Both the position numbers and the translations under genes were made by a program. From assembly GCA_910589045.1 (NCBI GenBank), contig CAJUSH010000030.1, forward strand, positions 1-42,453: a DNA stretch of 42,453 bases, in the 5' to 3' direction. Below, in pieces: positions 1 to 8,155 of this stretch (position 1 is the stretch's first letter; each line of letters begins with the position of its first letter). The notes below the pieces were generated by a model, which was not told the origin of the DNA, did no database searches, and was given only the letters and a program-made list of their open reading frames with translations. The DNA is from an uncultured Eubacterium sp. GTDB taxonomy: Bacteria; Bacillota_A; Clostridia; Lachnospirales; Lachnospiraceae.

Positions 1-55
1 ATAGAGCACTTGGCTACGGACCAAGGTGTCGGGGGTTCGAATCCTCTCACGCACG
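1..55 (+). tRNA. tRNA-Arg(ACG), 3' part
   Basis: The window opens inside a tRNA. The end of the D arm, a 5-bp anticodon stem (9-13 with 21-25) around the loop CTACGGA, a 5-nt variable loop, the T arm with loop TTCGAAT (36-42) and the 3' acceptor strand (48-54) are visible. The anticodon at 16-18 is ACG, which reads arginine CGN codons after A34 is deaminated to inosine. No CCA is encoded, so it would be added after transcription. The 5' acceptor strand and most of the D arm lie outside the window. Confidence 0.93.
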
Positions 56-63
56 CGAAAAAA

Positions 64-96
64 GCCTTGAAAATATAATGTTTTCAAGGCTTTTTT
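64..96 (+). terminator. Intrinsic terminator after tRNA-Arg
   Basis: A perfect 10-bp stem (64-73 GCCTTGAAAA with 81-90 TTTTCAAGGC) closes a 7-nt loop and is followed by six T residues (91-96). It sits nine bases after the tRNA end, so it should end the tRNA transcript. The A run before the stem could let it work in both directions. Confidence 0.9.
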
Positions 97-145
97 GAGT
101 GAAAAATGCAAAACCTTACAACTTTGCAGGATGAATCAACCACCA

Positions 146-291
146 GTTACTATTCACGGCTCGGGAGCCGCTCATAGTAACGATTCGGGGCGATATTGAG
201 AGTTTTGCTTCGCAAAAATCGCCCCTCACACCTGAATCATGTTCTTGCGGACTGCGCAGTAAATGCGCATTCCTGCCCCGTGAAAAGTAAC
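146..291. mobile_element. MITE-like element with 8-bp target duplication
   Basis: This non-coding 146-bp segment has imperfect terminal inverted repeats. The left end is GTTACTATTCACGG and the right end, reverse-complemented, is GTTACTTTTCACGG (13 of 14 match). It is flanked directly by AACCACCA at 138-145 and at 292-299, which looks like a target-site duplication. Internally it holds two hairpins: GTTACTAT/ATAGTAAC (146-153 and 174-181), and GGGGCGAT/ATCGCCCC around TTTTGC-TTC-GCAAAA (187-224). The first 91 bp recur in reverse orientation at 10339-10429. There is no transposase, so it would be non-autonomous. The 8-bp duplication size suggests a family for the mobilising enzyme but does not identify it. 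Confidence 0.72.
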
Positions 292-352
292 AACCACCAC
301 ATTTTTTTGCTGTTTTTTCACAAAATAACTGGTAATTCACAAATTCCTATGT

Positions 353-358
353 TATAAT
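353..358 (+). promoter_or_regulatory. Probable sigma-A -10 box for tig
   Basis: TATAAT lies 91 bases before the trigger factor start. The expected -35 region (about 330-335, TGGTAA) is a poor match, so the promoter rests mainly on the -10 box. A strong ribosome binding site, AAGGAGG, is at 431-437. The stretch 300-448 otherwise holds only this leader. Confidence 0.55.
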
Positions 359-448
359 GCATAAATGACTGCATAGGGGTTGCTCGCGGCAACTCGTTCA
401 TATATATATTTTAATTTCAGGTGATAAATTAAGGAGGAAACAGTAACT

Positions 449-1774
449 ATGAGTGTACAGGTTGAGGATTTGGGCAAGAATATGGTAAAGCTTACGGTCG
501 AGGTTCCCGCCGAGGCTGTGGATGCGGCGATTAAGTCCGCATACAATAAGCAGAAAAATAGAATTTCGATTCCGGGCTTCCGCAAGGGCAAGGTGCCTCA
601 GGCGATGATTGAGAAAATGTATGGGCCCGAGATTTTTTATGAGGACGCGGCGAACATCCTGCTGCAGGTGCAGTATCCCGCGGCTGTAGACGAGAGCGGC
701 GTGGATGTTGTCTCACAGCCTACGATCGATATCAGCCAGCTTGAGAAGGGCAAGCCCTTTGTTTTTACCGCGGATGTAGCAAAGCGTCCGGAGGTTACAT
801 TAGGAAAGTACAACGGCGTTACCGTGACCAAGATTGATACAAGCGTATCGGACGAGGAGGTAGATGCCGAGGTTGAGCAGCAGAGAAATATCAATGCGAG
901 AAACGTGATCGTGACGGACCGTCCGATTCAGACGGGAGACACGGCTGTGATCGATTTCGAGGGCTTCTCACAGGGCGTTGCATTTGAGGGCGGCAAGGGT
1001 GAGAACCTTCCCCTTGAGATCGGCTCCCATTCCTTTATCGACACGTTTGAGGATCAGCTGATCGGCAAAAATACCGGCGACGAGGTGGATGTCAATGTTA
1101 CCTTCCCGGAGCAGTATCAGGCGCCGGAGCTGGCGGGCAAGCCTGCGCTTTTCAAGGTAAAGATTAACGAGATCCGCGCAAAGGAGCTGCCGGAGCTTGA
1201 TGAGGAGTATGTACAGGATATCTCCGAGTTTGACACCGTGGAGGAGTACCGCGAGGATGTGAGAAAGACACTCAGGGAGCGCAAGGAGAATGCGGCGAGA
1301 GGAACCAAGGAGGATGAGGCGATCCAGAAGATCATCGACAAGTCCAAGATGGATATTCCCGAGCCGATGATCGATATGCAGGTACAGACGATGCTCGACG
1401 AGTTTGCGCAGCGCATCGCGGCACAGGGTATGTCCATGGAGCAGTATATGCAGTTTTCCGGTGCCACCGCTGAGAAGCTCAGGGAGCAGGTGCGCCCGGA
1501 GGCGCTTCAGCGGATCCAGAGCAGTCTGGTTTTAGAGCAGATTGCGAAGGAGGAGAACATTGTTGCCAGCGATGAGGACGTTGAGACAGAAATCGGGCAG
1601 ATGGCTGCCATGTACGGAATGCAGGTGGATGATGTAAAGAAATATATGGGCGATTCTGAGAAGGAGACCATGAAGAGAGATATTGCTGTAAAGAAGGCAG
1701 TAGAGTTTGTAATGGCGAATGTGAAGGAACGAGCAAAAGCAAAACCCAAGACCGCAGAAGCAGATGCTGAATAG
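449..1774 (+). CDS. tig: Trigger factor, ribosome-bound chaperone and prolyl isomerase
   Basis: Trigger factor docks at the ribosomal exit tunnel and shields nascent chains; its middle domain is an FKBP-type peptidyl-prolyl isomerase. The 441-residue product shows the ribosome-docking signature GFRKGK at residues 43-48. An FKBP domain spans roughly 155-245 (GDTAVIDFEGF and EGGKGENLPLEIGS are visible). A long helical C-terminal chaperone region ends in a charged tail. Length is normal for the family. The ATG at 449 follows AAGGAGG by 11 bases. It heads a run of clpP, clpX and lon, the usual clostridial order, with a 112-bp gap to clpP and no terminator between them, so cotranscription is likely. 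No CtsR or CIRCE operator was seen upstream. Confidence 0.97.
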   Translation: MSVQVEDLGKNMVKLTVEVPAEAVDAAIKSAYNKQKNRISIPGFRKGKVPQAMIEKMYGPEIFYEDAANILLQVQYPAAVDESGVDVVSQPTIDISQLEKGKPFVFTADVAKRPEVTLGKYNGVTVTKIDTSVSDEEVDAEVEQQRNINARNVIVTDRPIQTGDTAVIDFEGFSQGVAFEGGKGENLPLEIGSHSFIDTFEDQLIGKNTGDEVDVNVTFPEQYQAPELAGKPALFKVKINEIRAKELPELDEEYVQDISEFDTVEEYREDVRKTLRERKENAARGTKEDEAIQKIIDKSKMDIPEPMIDMQVQTMLDEFAQRIAAQGMSMEQYMQFSGATAEKLREQVRPEALQRIQSSLVLEQIAKEENIVASDEDVETEIGQMAAMYGMQVDDVKKYMGDSEKETMKRDIAVKKAVEFVMANVKERAKAKPKTAEADAE

Positions 1775-1886
1775 GACGAAAGATAACGCAGGCTGGCCTT
1801 ATTGTGAGGTCAGTCTGTTTCGGTTGCAAGCACCGCTTTGCCCGGGCTTGGGCGGGCATTACCTGAAATCTAAGGAGGTTTTTAAC

Positions 1887-2474
1887 ATGAGTTTAGTACC
1901 TTATGTCGTAGAGCAGACCAGCAGGGGCGAGCGCTCCTATGATATTTATTCGAGACTTTTGAAGGAGCGTATTATTTTTCTGGGCGAGGAGGTCAACGAG
2001 ACGACCGCGAGCCTGACAGTTGCGCAGATGCTTTTTCTGGAGTCAGAGGATCCGGGAAAGGATATTCATCTGTATATCAATTCGCCGGGCGGCGTTGTGA
2101 CTGCTGGCATGGCGATCTATGATACGATGCAGTACATCAAATGTGATGTGTCTACGATCTGTATCGGCATGGCGGCGAGCATGGGCGCATTTTTACTGGC
2201 AGGGGGCGCAAAAGGCAAGCGCTTCGCGCTTCCGAATGCGGAGATTATGATTCACCAGCCCTCTGGCGGCGCAAAAGGACAGGCGACGGAGATTCAGATC
2301 GCTGCGGAAAATATTTTGAAAACGAAGAAAAAGCTGAACGAGATTCTGGCGGCAAATACGGGAAAGCCTTATGAGCAGGTCGCTGCGGACACCGAGCGGG
2401 ATAATTATATGAGTGCTCAGGAGGCGGTGGAGTACGGCCTGATCGACAGCATTATTTCAAGCCATGAAATGTGA
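1887..2474 (+). CDS. clpP: ATP-dependent Clp protease, proteolytic subunit
   Basis: ClpP forms the double heptameric serine peptidase chamber that degrades substrates unfolded by ClpX or ClpC in the cytosol. The 195-residue product carries the catalytic triad Ser98 (GMAASMGAFL), His123 (MIHQPSGG) and Asp172 (DTERDNYM), and the family's glycine-rich INSPGG strand. The ATG at 1887 is chosen because AAGGAGG lies at 1872-1878 and the encoded N-terminus MSLVPYVVEQ is typical. The reading frame is open further upstream to 1764 but without homologous sequence. clpX follows after 74 bp, so the two partners are probably made from one transcript. Confidence 0.98.
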   Translation: MSLVPYVVEQTSRGERSYDIYSRLLKERIIFLGEEVNETTASLTVAQMLFLESEDPGKDIHLYINSPGGVVTAGMAIYDTMQYIKCDVSTICIGMAASMGAFLLAGGAKGKRFALPNAEIMIHQPSGGAKGQATEIQIAAENILKTKKKLNEILAANTGKPYEQVAADTERDNYMSAQEAVEYGLIDSIISSHEM

Positions 2475-2548
2475 GATATTGCAGAAAATCAAACACCCAC
2501 GACGTGCTGACGGGTCATTATATCAAATAGATTGAGGGAGATCATACA

Positions 2549-3796
2549 GTGACAGGTAAAAATATAGAGAAAATCCGCTGCAATTTCTGTGGGAAGACAC
2601 AGGATCAGGTGCGCAAGCTGATCGCGGGGCCGGGCGGCGCCTATATCTGCGACGAGTGCGTGGACATCTGTGCGGAGATCATCGAGGAGGAATTTGAGGA
2701 GGACGAGGCTGCGGAAGAGGAAAAGCCGGAATTTGAGATCAATCTTCAAAAACCCAAAAAATTAAAGGAGTTTCTGGACGATTACGTGATCGGACAGGAG
2801 GCGGCAAAAAAGGTACTCTCCGTGGCGGTTTACAACCATTATAAGCGCGTTATCAGCGGGGCGGAGATTGATGTGGAGCTGCAGAAGAGCAATATTCTGA
2901 TGCTTGGGCCTACAGGCTCGGGAAAGACGCTGCTGGCGCAGACGCTGGCGCGGATTTTGAATGTCCCCTTTGCCATTGCGGATGCGACAACGCTCACCGA
3001 GGCGGGCTATGTGGGCGAGGACGTGGAGAACATCCTTTTAAAGCTCATTCAGGCGGCGAATTATGATATTGAGCGCGCGCAGTGCGGGATCATTTATATC
3101 GACGAGATCGACAAGATTACAAAGAAATCGGAAAATGTGTCGATTACACGCGACGTTTCCGGTGAGGGCGTACAGCAGGCACTTTTAAAAATTCTGGAGG
3201 GTACGCAGGCGAGCGTACCGCCGCAGGGCGGCAGAAAGCATCCCCAGCAGGAGCTGATCCAGATTGATACGACAAATATTTTATTTATCTGCGGGGGCGC
3301 GTTTGACGGGCTGGAAAAGATCATCGAGAACCGTATGGACCAGAAATCCATCGGTTTCAATGCGCAGATCCGCGAGAAAAACGAAAAAAATACCGGCGAG
3401 CTCTTTAAGCATGTGATGCCCCAGGATTTTGTGAAATTCGGGCTGATCCCGGAGTTTGTGGGGCGTGTTCCGGTGACGGTTTCGCTGGATTCCCTCGACA
3501 AGGAGGCGCTGGTGCGCATTTTGCGGGAGCCGAAAAACTCGCTGATCAAGCAGTATACGAAGCTCTTTGAGCTGGACGGCGTCGAGCTGTATTTCAAGGA
3601 TGATGCCGTGGAAAAAATTGCGGATAAATCCCTGGAGCAGAAAACCGGGGCCAGGGGTCTGCGCTCCATCATGGAGCGCACGTTGGAGGATCTGATGTAC
3701 GAGATTCCTTCGGATGAGTCGATTGTGGCGTGCACGATCACGCGGGATGCGGTGGAGGCCATTGGCGAGCCGGAGATTGAGCGCAAGGGAGCATAA
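2549..3796 (+). CDS. clpX: Clp protease ATP-binding subunit ClpX
   Basis: ClpX is the hexameric AAA+ unfoldase that recognises tagged substrates and threads them into ClpP. The 415-residue product begins with the zinc-binding domain (Cys11, Cys14, Cys34, Cys37). Walker A GPTGSGKT is at 120-127, the pore loop GYVG at 153-156 and Walker B IIYIDE at 181-186. An IGF loop for ClpP docking follows in the second half of the AAA+ domain. The start codon is GTG, preceded by GAGGGAG at 2534-2540; no ATG fits the conserved N-terminus. An acidic stretch (about residues 45-60) links the zinc domain to the ATPase, as usual. It sits between clpP and lon. Confidence 0.97.
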   Translation: MTGKNIEKIRCNFCGKTQDQVRKLIAGPGGAYICDECVDICAEIIEEEFEEDEAAEEEKPEFEINLQKPKKLKEFLDDYVIGQEAAKKVLSVAVYNHYKRVISGAEIDVELQKSNILMLGPTGSGKTLLAQTLARILNVPFAIADATTLTEAGYVGEDVENILLKLIQAANYDIERAQCGIIYIDEIDKITKKSENVSITRDVSGEGVQQALLKILEGTQASVPPQGGRKHPQQELIQIDTTNILFICGGAFDGLEKIIENRMDQKSIGFNAQIREKNEKNTGELFKHVMPQDFVKFGLIPEFVGRVPVTVSLDSLDKEALVRILREPKNSLIKQYTKLFELDGVELYFKDDAVEKIADKSLEQKTGARGLRSIMERTLEDLMYEIPSDESIVACTITRDAVEAIGEPEIERKGA

Positions 3797-3845
3797 ACGG
3801 AAATTTGGCGGCAGCAAAAAACGGGCTGTCAGGAAAAGCTGTATG

Positions 3846-3869
3846 TCGGGCAGAGGGGTCTCTGCCCGA
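3846..3869 (+). terminator. Stem-loop between clpX and lon
   Basis: A perfect 9-bp stem, TCGGGCAGA (3846-3854) with TCTGCCCGA (3861-3869), closes a 6-nt loop. It is followed only by TTCTTAT, not a full T run, so it may be a weak terminator, an mRNA processing or stability element, or a partial attenuator that lowers lon expression relative to clpPX. Confidence 0.45.
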
Positions 3870-3892
3870 TTCTTATCGGAAAGGATGTTGGA

Positions 3893-6265
3893 ATGACTGA
3901 TTTAATGAAGGAGCTGCCTGCAGTGGCACTGCGCGGCATGGTAATTTTGCCGGGCATGATGATCCATTTTGATATCAGCAGACCGCGCTCCATCCATGCG
4001 GTGGAGCAGGCGATGATGGAGGACGAAATGCTTTTTCTTGTATCCCAGCGGGAGCCGGAGACGGATGAGCCGGGGCAGGGGGACCTGTATAATATCGGTA
4101 CGATCGCGCGCGTCAAGCAGGTAATCAAGATGCAGGGCGGTATTATCCGTGTGCTGGTGGAGGGCGAGGAACGCGCAGAGCTGGGGGAAATCCTGGAAGA
4201 GCCACAATACCTCAAGGTACATGTGCTCCGGTTTGATCCCGGGGAGCTGGAGGAGCTTTCCGAAAACGAGCGGGAGGGGATGCTGCGGGGCGTACAGGAG
4301 ACGTTTGTGCACTATGCGGCGGTCAATGGAAAAATCGGCAAGGAGTTTGTGCGACAGATCGGGGAATACAGCGATCTGGAGAAGCTTCTGGACGTGATCG
4401 CAAACACGCTTGCCGTGGATTTCCGCAGCAAGCAAAAGCTTCTGGAGGCGGTGACGCTGACCGAGCGCTATGAGGTGCTCGTAGGGATGCTGCTCCGTGA
4501 GATAGAGATCATCGCGGTTAAAAATGAGTTTCAGGAAAAAGTAAAGGCGGCGGTCGACAAAAATCAGAAGGGATATCTTCTGCGGGAGCAGATGCGGGTG
4601 ATTCGACAGGAGCTGGGCGAGGATAGTACGGAGAGTGATATCGACAGCTTCCATGAGGCGCTCAAAAAGCTCAAGGCGGACACCGAAACAAAGGAAAAAA
4701 TCAGAAAAGAGATTGAGCGGTTTCGCAGCATTCCGTCCAATTCATCGGAGAGCGCGGTGCTGCGGGGCTATATTGAGACGGTCTTAGAGCTGCCCTGGAA
4801 AAAGGTGTCGAGGGATAATAAGGACTTGTCCCATGCGAAGGAGGTGCTGGAGGAGCAGCATTTCGGCCTGGAAAAGGTAAAGGAACGCATGCTGGAGTTT
4901 CTGGCGGTGCGCAACCTGACGAGCAAGGGGGAGAGCCCCATCATCTGTCTGGTAGGCCCGCCCGGAACCGGAAAGACGAGCATTGCCCGCTCGGTAGCGG
5001 AGGCGCTGAACAAGAAGTATGTGCGCATCTGCCTGGGCGGTGTGCGGGATGAGGCGGAGATCCGGGGGCACAGGCGCACCTATGTGGGTGCCATGCCCGG
5101 ACGGCTCGTGACGGCGCTGCGCACGGCGGGGGTGAGCAACCCGCTCATTCTTCTGGACGAGATTGACAAGGTGGGCAGCGACCACAAGGGGGATACGTCG
5201 TCGGCACTGCTGGAGGTGCTTGACGGAGAGCAGAACCAGCGGTTTCGGGATCACTATGTGGAGCTCCCGGTGGATCTCTCCGAGGTGCTCTTTATCTGCA
5301 CGGCAAATTCCACCGAGACGATCCCGCGCCCGCTTTTGGACCGTATGGAGCTCATTGAGGTGACAAGCTATACATCAAACGAGAAATACCATATCGCCTC
5401 AGATCATCTGCTTGCGAAGCAGATGAAGAAAAACGGCTTGCAGGAGGGGCAGCTGGATATCAGTAAGGCCGCGATGGAACGGATTATTTCCGGCTATACG
5501 AGAGAGGCGGGAGTCCGCAATCTGGAGCGCAAGCTGGGGGAGATCTGCCGCAAGAGCGCGCGTCAGATTTATGAGGGCAAAAAGGAGCAGGTGAAGGTCA
5601 GTGCGACGAATCTGGAGCAGTACCTCGGCAAGGAAAAGTATACCGCCGAAAAGGCGGGCAAGACGGACGAGATCGGTATCGTGCGCGGGCTTGCCTGGAC
5701 GAGTGTGGGCGGCGTGACGCTGGAGGTAGAGGTGAATCTGATGCCGGGGAAGGGCGAGATGAAGCTGACCGGGCAGATGGGCGACGTGATGAAGGAATCC
5801 GCACAGACGGCGCTGAGCTTTGTGCGCTCCGTGAGCGCGGATTACGGCGTTGAAAAGGAGTTTTTCAGCGAGCATGATATCCATATCCACATCCCGGAGG
5901 GGGCGGTGCCCAAGGACGGTCCCTCGGCCGGTATTACGATGGCATCTGCCATGCTCTCTGCGATCATCCAGGTGCCTGCACGCGCGGATATGGCCATGAC
6001 CGGGGAGATTACGCTGCGGGGTCGTGTGCTGCCGATCGGAGGCCTGAAGGAAAAGCTTCTGGCGGCGAAAAATGCCGGTGTGAAAACGGTCTGCATCCCG
6101 AAGGAAAACCGCCGGGATCTGGAGGAGATATCCGGGGAGATTACCCGGGGGATTACCATTCTTCCGGTTGCGCATATGGACGAGGTGCTGCGGGCCGTTC
6201 TGACCGTGGAGAAAACATCTAATATATCGAAAACATCGACAGAGGAGAATACGGATGGTCATTAA
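3893..6265 (+). CDS. lon: ATP-dependent protease Lon
   Basis: Lon is a cytosolic homo-oligomeric protease that combines AAA+ unfolding and a Ser-Lys peptidase in one chain. The 790-residue product has the N-terminal substrate-binding domain (about 1-200), a helical linker, Walker A GPPGTGKT at 355-362, Walker B LILLDEID near 418-425, and the C-terminal peptidase. The catalytic Ser678 lies in PKDGPSAGIT and Lys721 in GGLKEKLLAA. Length matches bacterial LonA. The ATG at 3893 follows AAGGAT closely. The 3' end overlaps engB by 11 bases, implying translational coupling. It completes a protease cluster with clpP and clpX. Confidence 0.98.
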   Translation: MTDLMKELPAVALRGMVILPGMMIHFDISRPRSIHAVEQAMMEDEMLFLVSQREPETDEPGQGDLYNIGTIARVKQVIKMQGGIIRVLVEGEERAELGEILEEPQYLKVHVLRFDPGELEELSENEREGMLRGVQETFVHYAAVNGKIGKEFVRQIGEYSDLEKLLDVIANTLAVDFRSKQKLLEAVTLTERYEVLVGMLLREIEIIAVKNEFQEKVKAAVDKNQKGYLLREQMRVIRQELGEDSTESDIDSFHEALKKLKADTETKEKIRKEIERFRSIPSNSSESAVLRGYIETVLELPWKKVSRDNKDLSHAKEVLEEQHFGLEKVKERMLEFLAVRNLTSKGESPIICLVGPPGTGKTSIARSVAEALNKKYVRICLGGVRDEAEIRGHRRTYVGAMPGRLVTALRTAGVSNPLILLDEIDKVGSDHKGDTSSALLEVLDGEQNQRFRDHYVELPVDLSEVLFICTANSTETIPRPLLDRMELIEVTSYTSNEKYHIASDHLLAKQMKKNGLQEGQLDISKAAMERIISGYTREAGVRNLERKLGEICRKSARQIYEGKKEQVKVSATNLEQYLGKEKYTAEKAGKTDEIGIVRGLAWTSVGGVTLEVEVNLMPGKGEMKLTGQMGDVMKESAQTALSFVRSVSADYGVEKEFFSEHDIHIHIPEGAVPKDGPSAGITMASAMLSAIIQVPARADMAMTGEITLRGRVLPIGGLKEKLLAAKNAGVKTVCIPKENRRDLEEISGEITRGITILPVAHMDEVLRAVLTVEKTSNISKTSTEENTDGH

Positions 6266-6854
6266 AAATGTGAGCCTGGAGACGGTGTGCGGCGTCACGA
6301 GCAGGCTGCCGGACAACCGGCTGCCGGAGATTGCCTTTGCGGGGAAATCCAATGTGGGGAAATCCTCGCTGATCAATGCGCTTATGAACCGGAAAGCGCT
6401 GGCGCGCACGTCCTCCCAGCCGGGAAAGACACAGACGATCAATTTTTACAATATCAACGGGCAGATGTATCTGGTGGATCTGCCGGGCTACGGCTATGCG
6501 AAGGTGCCGGAGTCGGAGCGTGCGAAGTGGGGGAAGATGATAGAAAATTATCTGCACAAAAGTGTGCAGCTGAAAGGTGTTTTCCTGCTGGTGGATATCC
6601 GGCATAAGCCGGGAGAGAACGACCGGACGATGTATGAATGGGTTGTCGCCCAGGGCTACCGGCCCATCATCATTGCCACAAAGCTCGACAAGCTCAAGCG
6701 CTCCCAGGTGCAGAAGGCACTGAAGGAGCTGCGCGCGGGGCTGGGACTGTCGGCGGAGGATACCGTGATCCCTTTCTCTGCGCTCAGCAAGCAGGGCAGG
6801 GATGAAATCTGGGCGCTGATGGACGAGCTGATCGACGGGCAGCCCGGGGCGTAA
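6255..6854 (+). CDS. engB: Ribosome biogenesis GTPase EngB (YsxC/YihA)
   Basis: EngB is a small, usually essential GTPase that helps assemble the large ribosomal subunit. The 199-residue product shows G1 GKSNVGKS at residues 30-37, a G2 threonine region (QPGKTQTINFY), G3 DLPGYG at 75-80 and G4 TKLD around 142. This is the EngB pattern and normal length. The ATG at 6255 overlaps the end of lon and is preceded by GAGGAG. lon-engB adjacency is common in Bacillota. It is the last gene of the forward cluster and meets a convergent gene at 6888, separated by a GC-rich stem-loop. Confidence 0.96.
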   Translation: MVIKNVSLETVCGVTSRLPDNRLPEIAFAGKSNVGKSSLINALMNRKALARTSSQPGKTQTINFYNINGQMYLVDLPGYGYAKVPESERAKWGKMIENYLHKSVQLKGVFLLVDIRHKPGENDRTMYEWVVAQGYRPIIIATKLDKLKRSQVQKALKELRAGLGLSAEDTVIPFSALSKQGRDEIWALMDELIDGQPGA

Positions 6855-6858
6855 ACGG

Positions 6859-6886
6859 CTGCGGCGCCGGCGGAAAAGCGCCGCAG
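6859..6886. terminator. Stem-loop between convergent genes
   Basis: CTGCGGCGC (6859-6867) pairs perfectly with GCGCCGCAG (6878-6886) around a 10-nt loop. It fills the 33-bp gap between the tail-to-tail genes engB and the Spo0A-C response regulator. No T run follows on either strand, so it is at best a weak bidirectional terminator or a 3'-end stabiliser. Confidence 0.5.
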
Positions 6887-6887
6887 G

Positions 6888-7676
6888 CTACAACTGAAGC
6901 CGTCTTGCCATATTCCACAAAAATTCGGTGCAGGTTGGCCTGCCCCGCTCCTCATCGTAGGGGAACGGATAATATTGCTGTATTTCAGGAATTTTTGCGT
7001 TGGTAAAGACGGCGTCAACCGCCGTGCGGATGCCGCGTTCTACACCGCCTCTGGTCGTGTGGTGTGCCTTAGCGACAAGCGGGTAGATATCGGTTGTTAT
7101 GTGCAGCTTGCCTACCTTGTCCTTCATGAGTATGACGAGCACATCCGCGGTGTAGGTAAAGCCTACATGCTTGCGCCTGAAGCCCATACGCTCTAATTCC
7201 CCTTCTACATATGCGCGGGTGATCTCATCCGCCTTTTTCTGGTTGTAGCGCTCCACCAGATGGTCTTTTTTCCTGCCCTCGATCATTTTCTGGTAGGGAT
7301 AAACCTTTTCAAGAATGCTCAGTATTTTCTCCGGGGAGTAGGAGCGGTTTGTTTTCTGGTACACATAATCTGCTCCGTGCTCGCGCATATAGCTCAAAAT
7401 TACATTGGAGCCGGTATTCGTGACGACAACGATAAAAGGCTTTTCCAGGTCCCGGGCCTTCACGGAGTCAAGAAAAGAGAGTCCGTCGCCTTCCGCCAGC
7501 TCGATATCAAGTATGACCACATCTGCTTCATGCGCTTCGAGATAATCCAGCGCACACGTTTCACTTCCGGTCTCAAAAACAATCTTCATGGACGGGAAGC
7601 CCGGCAGTGCGTGCCGGAAGCCTGCCAATATCTTCGGGTCATCTTCTACCAGCATCAGTCTAACGAAATCCGTCAT
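6888..7676 (-). CDS. Spo0A-like response regulator (receiver plus Spo0A-C domain)
   Basis: This 262-residue protein has the architecture of Spo0A, the master regulator of endospore formation. The receiver is intact: acidic residues at 11-13 (EDD), phospho-acceptor Asp57 in VVILDIEL, Thr86 and Lys108. A linker (about 115-155) precedes a Spo0A C-terminal DNA-binding domain (about 155-262), whose recognition-helix region TTRGGVERGIRTAVDAV resembles the VERAIRHAIE segment of Spo0A, and which ends with GRPTCTEFLWNMA like KPTNSEF in Spo0A. It is clearly a divergent paralogue: the linker and the DNA-reading residues differ from canonical Spo0A as I remember it. It lies next to a second Spo0A-C gene at 9789. 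GAAAGGATG precedes the start. Confidence 0.85.
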   Translation of the reverse strand: MTDFVRLMLVEDDPKILAGFRHALPGFPSMKIVFETGSETCALDYLEAHEADVVILDIELAEGDGLSFLDSVKARDLEKPFIVVVTNTGSNVILSYMREHGADYVYQKTNRSYSPEKILSILEKVYPYQKMIEGRKKDHLVERYNQKKADEITRAYVEGELERMGFRRKHVGFTYTADVLVILMKDKVGKLHITTDIYPLVAKAHHTTRGGVERGIRTAVDAVFTNAKIPEIQQYYPFPYDEERGRPTCTEFLWNMARRLQL

Positions 7677-7732
7677 AACAACATCCTTTCTTATGCTGCA
7701 GCTTCTATTAGATCAACATAAAATTCCACATT

Positions 7733-7762
7733 ATTATAATCGGTGGCAATGACTAATTGCAA
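7733..7762 (-). promoter_or_regulatory. Sigma-A-type promoter of the Spo0A-like regulator
   Basis: On the minus strand TTGCAA (7757-7762) is followed after 18 bp by TATAAT (7733-7738), about 57 bases upstream of the start codon. The 479-bp region 7677-8155 contains this promoter, the candidate forward promoter at 7926-7954 and no convincing gene. Confidence 0.6.
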
Positions 7763-7914
7763 GGTCACAAGGTATCATCGCTAATGTACATGCCGGGAAG
7801 CGGGGCTTTCAGGCTGTACTGACGTTAAAGGTAATACTCCGTGAGCTTGTGGTCTGCCATGTCCTGAAACTATAATTAAGCTTAAATTTCTGTCCGGGCA
7901 GCGGGTTTCTTCGG

Positions 7915-7954
7915 CTCGACAGTAATTGACCCACACAAATCCCTGCCGTGATAT
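7915..7954 (+). promoter_or_regulatory. Candidate promoter with adjacent Spo0A-box-like site
   Basis: TTGACC (7926-7931), a 17-bp spacer and TGATAT (7949-7954) form a plausible promoter for the GHKL gene, leaving a leader of about 200 nt. CTCGACA at 7915-7921 matches six of seven bases of the Spo0A-box core TTCGACA and touches the -35 region. Either part could be chance. Confidence 0.4.
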
Positions 7955-8155
7955 CCGTGCGGCAAATCGTATTTTTTCTATCGATCAAAAAAAACGATTA
8001 TCGCGGAACCGGCTTTGAGGCATGCGACAGCAGGTATGGGGAAAAGTTATTATTTTTGTACAGAAGGATGTTTCGTATACCGGAAGGCGCGCTGTCCGGA
8101 CGGATATGTTCGGTATATCATACGGAAAAAACTGCTACAAAAAGGAGGAACGGAC

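Noticed and set aside
1764..1886. N-terminal extension of ClpP
   Set aside because: The frame is open but has no ClpP homology; AAGGAGG and a typical N-terminus mark the ATG at 1887.
5399..6442. Minus-strand open frame of 347 codons opposite lon and engB
   Set aside because: Antisense to the Lon peptidase domain and the EngB G motifs; composition is shadow-like.
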